A program made the translations under genes and the position numbers. 64,000 nt of DNA, from positions 868,001-932,000 of the forward strand of contig CP114122.1 of the NCBI GenBank assembly GCA_029959195.1. Direction: 5' to 3'. The notes below the pieces were generated by a model, which made no database searches, had not been told where the DNA came from, and saw only the letters and a list, made by a program, of their open reading frames with translations. Origin of the DNA: Dictyophora rubrovolvata (lineage: Eukaryota; Basidiomycota; Agaricomycetes; Phallales; Phallaceae). Shown piece by piece: positions 37,402 to 48,461 of this stretch (position 1 is the stretch's first letter; the number at the start of each line of letters is the position of its first letter).

Positions 37402-37907
37402 ATGTGCTTTCCCTTTGTTCTTGTTGTCTCATGTTTGCCATATGGCAAACCGACCCTGCATACACTCATGATACTCACGAAATGTTATGACATATATATG
37501 TTCTCAAGTTCATTATCTATTTCGAACTGAGATTCAAACCTCTAGCGTACTTGTATATAAAGCCTCCTATACTTCGTAGCTAGACTTCTCTTCAGACTTA
37601 ATATCGAACCTAGTTCGATATCTCAATATAGTCTTCATTTTCCAATAGCGCTTCCATCATTTCCAAACACTTTCAATCTAAACCGTCCGTAGTGACAACG
37701 CCGTTCTGGCGTTGGATCCACTACTTCTTCTATCTCTTGTTCTTCTGCTTTCTAGTCAATGATCTATTCTACCAGATCATTCTAGACTTCTTAGAGCTTT
37801 GGCTCAACGATATTCTTCAACGACTCGAAGATCCCGAACATCGTCAAGACAAGTAGAGCCAACATCCAGAGGACTGTCGTGGTACAACCCACTCAGGTTG
37901 AGACCGC

Positions 37908-40108
37908 TGTCACGCACCAAAACCTTCCTCATTTGGTATTTAGGTTGTCCTTCCTAAAGCGGACATTCAAATTCCCCTTCCTGGATAAACGACTTCCAAC
38001 TACCCAAATTCCTTCATTCAGAAATAATAAAATGTTCAAATTTCGTCTATCATCCTCTCTTTCCCTCAAAAATCCTACTTCTCCCCCTATTCCCCGAGAA
38101 CCATCCCCAGAAGATGTCATTCCTCCGTTATTTCGTTATACTCACAATAGTCCTCGCACTCACGATTTGGATATTGAGACAACTTTATTCACTTATTACT
38201 CGCCTGCTCCAATCCTCGAACTTGATCCCACGACTCTCCTCCCAGTCTACTCGCACAAGGTTCCTAGAAGTATCCATAAATGTCGAAGTTCAGATATCGT
38301 ACATCCCTTCTTGGTGTTCGGAAGAGAAGTCTACATCGAGAAGGAACTAAGATGGTTTACAATAACTCATGTTTATTCTACGCCAGAATCAGCCTTACAA
38401 GATTCATACCGTGTCTGGTTAATGACACAAATTGGGTTAGAATACATGATAATGGTTCTGGACATTCCTAGTCGATGGATCCTATCATCATGCAATCACC
38501 AACCAGTCTTAGGATTCTATCGACCTGCCAATGCCCTTCCCAAAGAACCAACAAACTCCTTGTCTAACCATAATTCACCTCCCCTATCTCCGACTTCTTC
38601 CAATTTAATAATACTTCCTCCTCGATATCAACAAACAATCCGCACACTTTGATGTGTTTGTTCTGGATTCCTAGAATGAGCTTGATCAGTTTGGAACATA
38701 ATAAAGAACAAAAATAATGTATAAGGGTAAACATCTATTTTAATCATTTGGTCTCTTTTTGTTTCGGAGTTCCAAGTTTCTTCAGCCTTACTCTATCCCT
38801 TCACTACTATAATGATTGACCTCACAGCCTCTTACACCATGGCATCATCCAATCGCCCACAAGGCAATTTCAAAATGGTCATACGAGAATATGTCCTCCG
38901 CTGAAAAGGACTAATCAATGTCAACGAAGAAACCTTGTTACCCTTTCACGATGGGTACATTCAACATACGCTCTACTACGATGATTTAAGGTTACCACCA
39001 ATACTTCGTTTATATGATCAATATCATATCAGAGTAAAGGGACATTCATATGAACTTGCAGCATATCTACAGATGCATCGAGATGGACAGCTAGCTTGGT
39101 GACTCATCTTCCAACGATCTGTGCTTTTAGCCAGACAAGTCCTATTCCTTGATGCCCCTTTAGACATGTTCCCATACCCTCCCAGTTTCTATTCTAACCC
39201 TTCCAATCCCCTTACTCCATCCCCTCGCTACAAGGCAACTAATTCAGTAACATTTTATTTGCCGACGACTAAACGACCTCAACTGATGGAAGAAGAGGAT
39301 GTATGACTCATAAAGAGGAGAAGAATAAGAGATTAAGAAAATGGAGGAATCATTGCTGTGGCAGTATGGTGCAAAAATGGTAAAAAGGAGAGTATCGCTT
39401 TCTTCCAAATTGGGACTGTTTGTGTTTGTTGTACTTCTATTTCCTCCCTGAAAAATTCCTCATCACTTGTTGTTCTCCCCAAATGTAACTCTTCCTCTCT
39501 TTTTCTTCTTTCTTTTTCTTTTATTATGTCATGAAAACGGTTTACAATTGCTTATTGTTAAACCTCCTAAAAATTCCAAAAATATTTCTTTTGTTCTAAA
39601 TGGTATAAATACTGTATGTAAATATGTGTAACAGCAGCAATCTACTGGACGGTTGTCTCAAGTTTTAGTTCAGTTTAAGTCAAGTTCAAGTCAAGTTCCG
39701 TCTCTAGTCTATTTTCTACGCTCACGTCTATTTCTTTGGATTACTCTGAGTGAGGCCTCAGAGTATAAACTCAACGATTCGTATTGTCATTGAAGCCTTA
39801 CTAACTTTAAACAGATTATCATCGCTGTATTATCGACGGCATATTGACACACCATTTTATCACAAACTCACATTTATCGTCCCCCTCACACACACGATTT
39901 TAGAATCATCATTTTTTTGTTGTTGTTGGTTTTATATCGTCGCACACACACTCACTAAATATCATATTATTCCTCCACCCTCCTCCTTACAAAATCAGCA
40001 CCAGGACCCGCTCCACGGAGACTAGACAGCCTCAAACAAAATATCTTCGTAGTTTTTCCGATTATATATATAGCTACAACATTTAGCTATTATCTTCAGA
40101 TTGTTACA
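37908..40108 (+). mobile_element. W-2 repeat, best-preserved copy
   Basis: About 2.2 kb, TGTCACGCACC to AGATTGTTACA, inserted in X-1. It holds ORF-A (38032-38652), the ORF-B region (38838-39306), a TATAAATAC box near 39603 and a roughly 500-bp 3' region shared by all W copies. The TG..CA ends and the TATA box followed by a conserved leader resemble an LTR with genes in its U3 part. No reverse transcriptase is present. The X sequence expected after it is absent; it abuts Y-2. Confidence 0.65.
38032..38652 (+). CDS. W ORF-A, repeat-borne protein of unknown family
   Basis: An open frame of 206 codons from ATG 38032, whole in this copy. Recognisable relatives occur in W-1, W-3 and W'. Conserved blocks across copies: a Pro-rich start, DLDIETTLFTYYS, LDPTTLLPVY, KCRSSDIVHPFLVFG, WFTITHVYSTPESALQDSYR, VLDIPSRW, then a variable Ser/Pro-rich tail. 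No signal peptide or transmembrane helix. It does not resemble Gag, protease, polymerase, integrase or a known envelope. ORF-B (38838-39306) repeats a similar layout (a DVDPSTMLP-like block, then an Arg/Trp block and FLDAPL), so the two ORFs look like ancient duplicates. Function unknown. Confidence 0.55.
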   Translation: MFKFRLSSSLSLKNPTSPPIPREPSPEDVIPPLFRYTHNSPRTHDLDIETTLFTYYSPAPILELDPTTLLPVYSHKVPRSIHKCRSSDIVHPFLVFGREVYIEKELRWFTITHVYSTPESALQDSYRVWLMTQIGLEYMIMVLDIPSRWILSSCNHQPVLGFYRPANALPKEPTNSLSNHNSPPLSPTSSNLIILPPRYQQTIRTL

Positions 40109-40501
40109 TCACTCAGACTAGAGGGAGGGGATCCTAAGCAAAATATATTCTAGGAATAATACTAACTCACCTAGAGAGAGAGGATCCTAAGAGAACAAAC
40201 TTAGGGATCCCTCCTCTAGGGCTACTAACTATATACTATGAAAAATGGTGAAGGCCCCACACGGCCTTCGGTTCATGGACTGGGCGTGGATATGCACTGG
40301 TCTCGGACTTTTAGCTGGGGCCTAGGCCATGGCTCTGATGAGAATGGGCATGAGCACCCATTGAAGGGAAAATGGGAATATGGAAGGAGAGGGAAACGCA
40401 AGAGATGGGATAGAATAGGAGAAATATGGAAATAAATAAAATAGACCAGAATCAAAGATAAATGTAGGAAGATAAAGGGATGGCACTAGCATACCCTGAC
40501 A
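40109..40501 (-). mobile_element. Y-2 short repeat, one end missing
   Basis: Y family in reverse orientation, ending TACCCTGACA at 40501. It lacks the terminal dozen or so bases of the other end and abuts W-2 directly. It forms the right border of the nest, next to the resumed Plavaka second ORF. Broken. Confidence 0.7.
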
Positions 40502-41360
40502 ACACCCACACAAGACTTTCCGAAGTTCAAGCAAGAATTTCTTGCTCAATTTGCACAGGATGATGTGGAAGACAATCATACAGATGATGGTGATGATGGT
40601 AAAGAGCTAGCTAGTACTAGTATATCCTCCTCGTTCTACTAGTCATTGACTGATTTTTGGCTTCAGCTTCCACACCTGTGCCTAGCAAACGATTGATGCA
40701 CCAATCTGCTGGGCCAAAAAAGAAACAAAAATTAGTCGAGTCTGAGCCCGAGAGTGATGCTGATGAACAGTCCAGCAGCAATGAAGATGACCTTGAAGAT
40801 GACAGTGAACATGAAGAGGAAGAGGAAAATGAGCTAGAAAGTGAGGATAGATTAGAGGACAAAGATGAAGAACAAGATAACGATGGAGAAGGTCTGGATG
40901 ATAATGAAGATATATTATTTTAATTTGATAATATGCTCAAAACATTAGTTTTAACCTTAAAAACTGTTCGAAATATATGTTCTTTGGTTTTTTATAATCT
41001 GGTTATTCAATGTGCCTAATACATTCGTTACATAAATTGATATACTTTGATAGACCATTATAACCCTACATCGGACTTTTTAGCTCTACATAGACTCAAT
41101 CTATGTAAATTCAGTGCATTGTTTTTGTAAAAAATAGTCCTACATAGTCAACCATAAGACGCACCTGGCTATATCGACCTAAAATGTGTCATATAATTGG
41201 GGACAATCCTAATAACCTACGAGTGCCTACTATGCCTATGTACACCTATATCGGCATTTATAGGTTAGTCAATTTTTCCTGATGAAGGCTTCCAGGTTCC
41301 TCTCCTAGTGGACTTCTGAGTTTAATGCTGACGTTGGGTGATGACTATATCTTCAAATGG

Positions 41361-41546
41361 TGTCAGGGTATGCTAGTGTCATCTCCTTATTTTCCTACAT
41401 TTATCTTTGGTTCTGGTCTATTTTATTTATTTCCATATTTCTCGTATTCTATCCCATCTCTTGCATTTCCCTCTCCTTCCATATTCCCATTTTCCCTTCA
41501 ACAGGTGCTGAGCGCCTGTTCTCATCAGAGCCATGGCCTAGGCCTC
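41361..41546 (+). mobile_element. Y-6 short repeat, truncated
   Basis: Begins TGTCAGGGTATGCTAG and is cut near the CCATGGCCTAGG block where Z-3 starts. About half of the element remains. Confidence 0.7.
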
Positions 41547-43054
41547 TGTCATGTATTTCATGATTTCCTCCCTTATCTACCCAAAAACAAGTATTTCCTT
41601 TATTCTTTTTGTAGTTCCTACTTGCTTTAATAATCCTTTATTTGTAATGTATCTTATCTTTCAGGAACAGTCAGATGACTTAGTTCCAGGAACCTGTCAT
41701 GATCCGATTCATGACATTACTAGCAATACGGATTCCTTATTATATTCCCTTATCTTATCATACTTAAATGTTATCTTATCACAATCGCTTCATAGACGCC
41801 ATGACCGGAAGTCTTATCAGACTTCATTGCCGTTTTCACGAAGTCCTAGACGCCGTCGTCTTCCTAGGACTTACAGTAAGCCACGGATAGACCTTTGGTA
41901 TATATTCTAGTTCCAAACCGTACATGAGACCATCTATGACGGTCGTAGGTCCTTATGTGCTTTCCCTTTGTTCTTGTTGCCTCATGTTTGCCACATGGCA
42001 AACTGACCCTGCATATACTTATGATACTCACAAATTGCTATGACATGTATATGTTCTCAAGTTCGTTATCTATTTCGAACTGAGATTCAAACCTCTAGCG
42101 TACTTGTATATAAAGCCTCCTATACTTCGTAGCTAGACTTCTCTTCAGACTTAATATCGAACCTAGTTCGATATCTCAATATAGTCTTCATTTCCCAATA
42201 GCGCTTCAGTCATTTCCAAACACTTTAAATCTAAACCATCCATAGCGACAACGCCATTCTGGCGTTGGATCCACTACTTCTTCCATCTCTTGTTCTTCTG
42301 CTTTCTAGTCGACAATCTATTCTTCCATCTCTTGTTCTTCTGCTTTCTAGTCGACAATCTATTCTACCAGATCGTTCTAGACTTCCTAGAGCTTCGACTC
42401 AACAATATTCTCCGACGACTTGAAGATCCCGAATGACGTCAAGACAAGTAGAGCCAACGTCCAGAGGACTGTCATGGTACAACCCACTCAGGTTGAGACC
42501 GCGCTCTACGACATTACGGTGACATTTGTATCATTATTAAATATGATTATTAACATTCATACATTCGTCGCCGATACCCGAGAATCGGTACTTAACAGAA
42601 CCCCTTTATTTTCTTATCATCTCTCTCCACTTCCCTGTCTCACTATAATTTTCCCTGATCCACTATTATTCATTCACTTTTTTTTTAAGTAATTTCTTAT
42701 CTTTCACATGATATTTCTCTTACTAATGTTTGGAGCTATTTGTACTTGCTCAAGGTGTATAAATAGGGGCTCATTTTTCTTGTAAATAATCTATCTTGTA
42801 ACTACTATTGTACACTAAAGTGCTTACCAATCAAATTGGTCTTTTTTCCTCTTATCTTTCTCTATTCTCAAGGACTTAGTAATAAGTCTCTATCTATCTC
42901 TACTAATTTGAACTTAATTCTTAAGTTCAAATATTCCTTCAAGTGTCTCACCTTCAATAACAGGACTTTTAGTTGCTGAACAATCCCTAAACAAAACTCT
43001 TTTATATTTTATTAGGAGTCAAGTTTATTCTAAATCTAAAACAAATCCCTTACA
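41547..43054 (-). mobile_element. Z-3 LTR-type repeat containing X-3
   Basis: Z family in reverse orientation, TGTCATGTATTTC to CCCTTACA; about 600 bp once X-3 and its duplicated target are set aside. It contains a TATAAATAG promoter-like box near 42766. Left neighbour is truncated Y-6; right neighbour is gypsy-type gag sequence. The flanks do not match, so its surroundings have been rearranged. Confidence 0.7.
41690..42602 (+). mobile_element. solo-LTR-like repeat X-3 with 5-bp target duplication
   Basis: 903 bp (41695-42597), TGTCATGATCC to GGTACTTAACA, flanked by GAACC on both sides. The uninterrupted target is seen in Z-1 and Z-2. It carries an internal tandem duplication of about 42 bp at roughly 42279-42362. 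Looks whole as a solo LTR; the exact target duplication suggests it is among the younger insertions. Confidence 0.88.
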
Positions 43055-44297
43055 GGCATCTCATGTGCGATTGTCCTCGCACACATGACATTCATTTCAT
43101 GAATACAGACAAGATTGACAACCTTGTCAAACTGCTCCTTGCCCAGAAGGATGTTGCAGAAGTGCAGAGTCGTGCAGGGCCTGGACCAACAGAGGAAGAA
43201 GAGACTCCTGCACCAGTAGCAACAGAGGATTTTCAGGAAGGCGACGAGTGAAAGATACACCCTTGTTGCCAACATTCAATAGATTCGACATTTTGTACAT
43301 AGATCGTGAACAAAATGATGATAGTAATTCAAATCCTATTACCCCTGCTGTATCTTCTAAAAACCCCCCTCTCCCTACACCTTCTTCTATGCCGCCTGTG
43401 AGGGATTGTTTTAGATTTAAAATAGACTTAGTTCCTAATAAAATATAATGGGGTTTTGATTAGGGATTGTTCAGCAACTAAAAAGTCCTGTTATTGAAGG
43501 TGAGACTCTTGAAGGAAGATTTGAACTTAAGAATTAAGTTCAAATTAGTAGAGATAGATAGGGACTTATTACTAAGTCCTTGAGAATAGAAAAAGATAAG
43601 AGGAGAAAGACCAATTTGATTGATAAGCACTTTGGTGCACAACAGTAGTTACAAGATAGCTTGATTACAAGAGAAATGAGCCCCTATTTATACACCTTGA
43701 GCAAGTACAAATAGCTCCAAACATTAGTAAGAGAAACATCATGTGAAAGATAAGAAATTACTTAAAAAGGAAGTGAATGAATAATAGTGGATCAGGGAAA
43801 ATTATAGTGAGACAGGGAAGTGGAGAGAGATGATAAGAAAATAAAGGGGTTCCTGGAACTAAGTCATCTGACTGTTCCTGAAAGATAAGATACATTACAA
43901 ATAAAGGATTATTAAAGCAAGCAGGAACTAAAAAAAGAATAAAGAAAATACTTGTTTTTGGGTAGATAAGGGAGGAAATCATGAAATACATGACACCGCC
44001 ACCTCCACGACTCTCAACTTCGAAGCGGAAGTCACTACCTTCTGAATATCAACTCACAGCCACTGCCGGTACTCAGAAACTTGAAATCTCAGTAGAGCTC
44101 CAGAGTACTGACATAGGAGATTTGATCACCAGCAAAGCCATGCTGGATACGGGTGCTAGTAGTATGTTCCTGGACCGCGATTTCATTGAGAGACATCGAC
44201 TCCTGACTGTCAAACTCCGGAAACCTATTCCTGTATTCAATGTTGATGGTACACCCAACCAGGCCGGTGCTATCACATATGTGGTCGATCTGGTTAT
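43055..44297 (+). mobile_element. Ty3/gypsy gag-protease fragment, interrupted by Z-1
   Basis: Fragments on the + strand: 43055-43396 with a Gag-like end, and 43996-44297 with a retropepsin-type segment containing LDTGASSMFLDRDFIE. They are separated by Z-1. No reverse transcriptase or integrase follows; Y-3 marks the right edge. Broken fossil. It may be the internal region of the retrotransposon that supplied one of the LTR families here. Confidence 0.7.
43392..44000 (+). mobile_element. solo-LTR-like repeat Z-1 with 5-bp target duplication
   Basis: 599 bp (43397-43995), TGTGAGGGATTG to TACATGACA, flanked by CCGCC on both sides. It splits the gypsy fragment. Looks whole. Confidence 0.87.
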
Positions 44298-44709
44298 TGT
44301 CAGGGCTACTCACTCTGACTAGAGGGAGGGGATCCTAAGCAAAATGTATTTTGGAAAAATACTAACTCACCTAGAGGGAGGGGATCCTAAGAGAACAAAC
44401 TTAGGGATCCCTCCTCTAGGGCTACTAACTATATACTATGAAAAAACAGCGAAGGCCATACGCAGCCTTCGGTTCATGGACTGGGCACAGATATGCACCG
44501 GTCCCGGATCTTTAGCCAGGGCCTAGGCCATGGCTCTGATGGGAATGGGCGCTCAGCGCCCGTTGGAGGGAAAGAAGGGAATACAGAAGGAAGGGGGAAT
44601 ACAGGAAATGGGATAAAATACAAGAAATAAGGAAATGAATAAAATAAACCAGAACTGAAGATAAGTGAAGGAAAATAAGGGGACGACACTAGCGTACCCT
44701 GACAGTAAT
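44293..44709 (-). mobile_element. Y-3 short repeat
   Basis: 407 bp (44298-44704), TGTCAGGGCTACTC to TACCCTGACA, flanked by GTTAT and GTAAT. Looks whole. Confidence 0.82.
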
Positions 44710-45130
44710 TGCTGAACACCGTCATAATCGTTAAATGTTGTTGTAATTGTCGATAACGTTATCATAACCATTATCAACAATACTATTCTCTCTAGTCTAA
44801 AGGGACCCCCAAGGACTTTCAACCTTCACCAGCAAGACCTACTCTCTCTCGAGTCTACACTCACTCAAGCAATCATTCATAGCCACATATACTTCCATGC
44901 ACATACTTGCAACCGTAAACTTGCATTAACCAAAGACACTTAAATGAAGTTTGACTTCAAGGTTCAAGCTGATAGGAGATTGTCATTGATATTCTTCTTG
45001 AAGTACTCTTGATTAATCTACAGTATTTAAATTACTGGACCTTACTTACGCAAGTGTTGGATGTTGATGTAAATACCGTTACACAAGTCACTGACATGTA
45101 AGTTGCAGCGGATACATCACAAGTGGCATC
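44710..45130. other. intergenic inside the repeat island
   Basis: AT-rich, no recognised ORF. A CGATAACGTTATC palindrome lies near 44752-44764. Confidence 0.3.
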
Positions 45131-45136
45131 ACTTTC

Positions 45137-45432
45137 GCCATAACTATGTTCTCCTGTTTGGGCATGGTGAAATAAAAGCGGGGAATGCATTTTTGAAAAC
45201 TTTTAGCTCGAAAATATTTGAAAAGCAGAAAAGCAGTTAGAAAACTACTTTGATTGAAAAGATCAAGTATGAAGGGAAAGTGCATTTAATCCCTTCACAC
45301 TCAATCCCCCCACCCAAAGCTAGTTTTTAACTGATTTTCTGCTTCTCAAAATTTTGGATCTAGAAGTTTTTTTCAAATACATTCACCATTCTCTTCACCA
45401 TGCCCAAACAGGAAAAACATAGTTATAGCAAA
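45137..45432. mobile_element. small MITE-like element with long inverted ends
   Basis: About 0.3 kb. The left arm near 45139-45169 includes CCTGTTTGGGCATGGTGAA; the right arm near 45398-45430 is its inverse, TTCACCATGCCCAAACAGG, followed by a matching ACATAGTTATA. Weaker inverted similarity continues inward (AAGCAGAAAAGCAGTTAG against CTGATTTTCTGCTTC). No ORF. The ends are not sharply defined because similarity fades outward. Confidence 0.65.
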
Positions 45433-46594
45433 CTCACACATGATGCACCATATTTCAAGAAAAAAATGATCAGCCCAATGTTGCAGGAAAGAGATTACTT
45501 ATATCATAGATATACGCTGTCGCACACCAAAATCTTCCCTATTTGGTATTTGGGTTGTCCTTCCTAAAGCAGACATTCAAATTCCCCTTCCTGGATAAAC
45601 GACTTCCAACTACCCAAATTCCTTCATTCAGAAATAATAAAATGTTCAAATTTCGTCTATCGTCCTCTCTTTCCCTCAAAAATCCTACTTCTCCCTCTAT
45701 TCCCTGAGAACCATCCCCAGAAGAAGATGTCACTCCTCCGTTATTTTATTATACTCATGATAGTCCCCACACTCATGATTTGGATATTGAGACAACTTTA
45801 TTCACTTATTACTCACCTACTCCAATCCTTGAACTTGATCCCACGACTCTCCTCCCCGTTTACTTGCCTGAGATTCCCTGAGATATCTATAAGTATTGAA
45901 GTTCAGATATCGTACACCCCTTCATGGCCTTCAGAAGAGAAGTTTATGTCGAATAGGAATTAAGATGGTTTACAGTCACACATGTTTATTCTACTTGAGC
46001 ATCAGCCTTACAAGATTCATATTGTATTTGGTTAACAACACAAGTTGGATTAGGATACGTGATAATGGTCCTCGATGTTCCAAGTCAGTGGATCTTATCA
46101 ACATGTAATCACTAACCGGTCTTAGGATTTTATCACCCAGCAAATCCTATTCCCAAAGAACCTAAAGTATCTTTCAATAATCCTTCATCCCCTCATTCCC
46201 CAACTTCATCTGATCTAACCATACAACCTCCCCGATATTAACAAACCCTTCATACACTTCAATGAGCCTGAAACAAGCTTGAACAGTTTTGGAATATAAT
46301 AAAAATCAAATAAAACGAATATGGATATATTTTCTTTTGTTTCATTCTCTAGTTTCTTCCCGATTCGGAGCTTAAAAATTTAATTTCATCCTTTCTTATC
46401 CTCCCCTCCCATCATGAATTCTGTGCTACCTCTTGGTTATGAATCGCTTGCCCCTACTTCTTTCCTTCCTTATCCTTATTATCCTTTTACCGGGATAACT
46501 TCTGATAAATGATATGCTAATTTCATATCAACAATATGGATCTATCGCATCTCTGGCACAAACATTGAGGTAGATAAAAGTACATTATGACCGC

Positions 46595-47193
46595 TGTGAG
46601 GGATTTGTTAGATTTAGAATAGGCTTAGTTCCTAATAAAATATAATGGAGTTTTGTTTAGGAATTGTTCAGCAACTAAAAGTCCTGTTATTGAAGGTGAG
46701 ACACTTGAAGGAATATTTGAACTTAAGAATTAAGTTCAAATTAGTAGAGATAGATAGGGACTTATTACTAAGTCCTTGAGAATAGAGAAAGATAAGAGGA
46801 AAAAGGACTAATTTGATTGGTAAGCACTTTGGTGCATAACAGTAGTTACAAGATAGATTATTTACAAGAGAAATGAGCCCCTATTTATACACCTTGAGCA
46901 AGTACAAATAGCTCCAAACATTAGTAAGAGAAATATCATGTGAAAGATAAGAAATTACTTAAAAAGGAAGTGAATGAATAATAGTGGATCAGGGGAAATT
47001 ATAGTGAGACAGGGAAGTGGAGAGAGATGATAAGAAAATAAAGGGGTTCCTGGAACTAAGTCATCTGACTGTTCCTGAAAGATAAGATACATTACAAATA
47101 AAGGATTATTAAAGCAAGCAGGAACTAAAAAAAAGAATAAAGGAAATACTTGTTTTTGGGTAGATAAGGGAGGAAATTATGAGATACATGACA
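46595..47193 (+). mobile_element. Z-2 LTR-type repeat
   Basis: 599 bp, TGTGAGGGATTTG to TACATGACA, the same length as Z-1. Flanks ACCGC and GCTGC do not match exactly. Inside W-3. Confidence 0.8.
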
Positions 47194-47227
47194 GCTGCCT
47201 TCTCTGGTCCTTATCCAGGAATACCAG

Positions 47228-47643
47228 GTACCTGTCAGGGTATGCTAGCATCATCCCCTTATTTTCCTTCGTTTATCTTCGGTTCTGGTTTATCTTATTC
47301 ATTTCCTTATTTCTCGTATTTTATCCCATTTCCTGCATTCCTCCTTCCTTCCGTATTCCCTTCTTTCCCTCCAACAGACGCTGAGTGCCTGTTCCCATCA
47401 GAGCCATGGCCTAGGCCCCGGCTAAAAGTCCAGGACCAGCGCGTATCCATGCCCAGTCCATGAACCAAAGGCCACCTATGGCCTTCGCCGTTTTTTCATA
47501 GTATATAGTTAGTAGCCCTGAGGAGGGATCCCTAAGTTTATTCTCTTAGGATCCCCTCCCTTTAGGTGAGTTAGTATTTCTACCAAATATATTTTACTTA
47601 GGATCTCCTCCCTCTAGTCTGAGTGAGTAGCCCTGACAGTACT
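47228..47643 (+). mobile_element. Y-4 short repeat
   Basis: 406 bp (47233-47638), TGTCAGGGTATGC to GCCCTGACA, flanked by GTACC and GTACT. Looks whole. Confidence 0.82.
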
Positions 47644-48046
47644 CTACAAGAAACTGGAATTCCCTGAGAATCTAAAAATGAACGAAACAATCCATATCAA
47701 TATACTAGCACGTTCATATGAATTAGTTTGGATTTGCTAGTTTCTTTGTAGTGAACAATCTGTTTGGTAGTTTATATTCCATCAACCACTTTTATATCAT
47801 GATGAATTCCTTTTCATGGATGTGCCTACAAATGTAATCAACAATCACCCTGCCCCTGCCTATTGTCCACTAGAGGTCGATACGTCCCAACCGCTTCCCA
47901 AGTATCTTGAACATAGACCTCTAGTTCTATATGATTGAAGCCCTTTAACAAGAGTTCAATAATGAAACACACATATACATATGGCAGTGGCAAATGCATA
48001 TCATTTCCAAGGTTAGAGGAAGAGAATGGAAATTGATCTTGAGGCT

Positions 48047-48461
48047 GTGTATGTCAGGGCTACTCACTTAGACTAGAGGGAGGGGATCCTAAGTAAAATA
48101 TATTCTGGGAATAATACTAATTCACCTAGAGGGAGGGGATCCTAAGAGAACAAACTTAGGGATCCTTCCTCTAGAGCTACTAACTATATACTATGAAAAA
48201 TGGCAAGGTCATACGCGACCTTCGGTTCATGGACTGGGCACGGATACGCGCCAGTCACGGGCTTTAGCCAGAGCCTAGGCCATGGCTCTGATGGGAATGG
48301 GTGCTCAGCATCCGTTGAAGGGAAAAATGGGAATACGGAAGGAGAGGGAAATGCAAGAGATGGGATAAAATGTGAGAAATATGGAAATGAATAAAATAGA
48401 CCAGAACCGAAGATAAACAGAGGAAAAGAAGGGGATGATGCTAGTATACCCTGACAGTATA
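48047..48461 (-). mobile_element. Y-5 short repeat
   Basis: 405 bp (48052-48456), TGTCAGGGCTACTC to TACCCTGACA, flanked by GTGTA and GTATA. Looks whole. Confidence 0.82.

Larger units (their letters stand above)
31222..40108 (+). mobile_element. LTR-type repeat X-1, interrupted by three other repeats
   Basis: Pieces of one X repeat lie at 31222-31411, 36915-36990, 37397-37907. X starts TGTCATGATCCGATTC. Its other copies end GGTACTTAACA and include a TATATAAAG promoter-like element. Its parts are separated by W' (31412-36914), Y-1 (36991-37396) and W-2 (37908-40108); its far end is not found. It sits in the Plavaka second ORF. Fossil, broken by insertions. Confidence 0.65.
30830..40923 (+). 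pseudogene. Plavaka second ORF (acidic/basic nuclear-type protein), interrupted
   Basis: The 5' part starts at an ATG near 30830 (MPVFSKPLPIQNPNAAS). It continues after an intron with a Lys-rich stretch (KLPKCKAPAKKQVTKK) and runs into the repeat nest at 31222 after SSLLNWDN. The 3' part resumes at 40502 (TPTQDFPKFKQEFLAQFAQ), has an intron at about 40600-40665, then a basic patch and a long Asp/Glu run ending DNEDILF at 40923. The split falls between two codons, so the ancestral product is easy to see. In this copy it cannot be made as one protein. The role in transposition is unknown. Confidence 0.6.
27389..41284. mobile_element. Plavaka DNA transposon, split by nested insertions
   Basis: Proposed ends are an 11-bp inverted repeat, CATCAGGAAAA at 27389-27399 and its complement at 41274-41284; the true ends may begin at the CAG. 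Just inside both ends are short CTAC/GTAG-rich motifs repeated many times (27.42-27.55 kb and 41.05-41.27 kb), as expected for sub-terminal transposase binding sites. It carries the transposase gene on the minus strand (27673-30588) and a divergently transcribed second gene. The second gene's halves at about 30830-31221 and 40502-40923 are separated by 9.3 kb of LTR-type repeats. Without that nest the element would be about 4.6 kb. Confidence 0.6.

Noticed and set aside
40657-40923. Acidic ORF as an independent gene
   Set aside because: It reads better as the last exon of the Plavaka second ORF, whose 5' part lies before the repeat nest.
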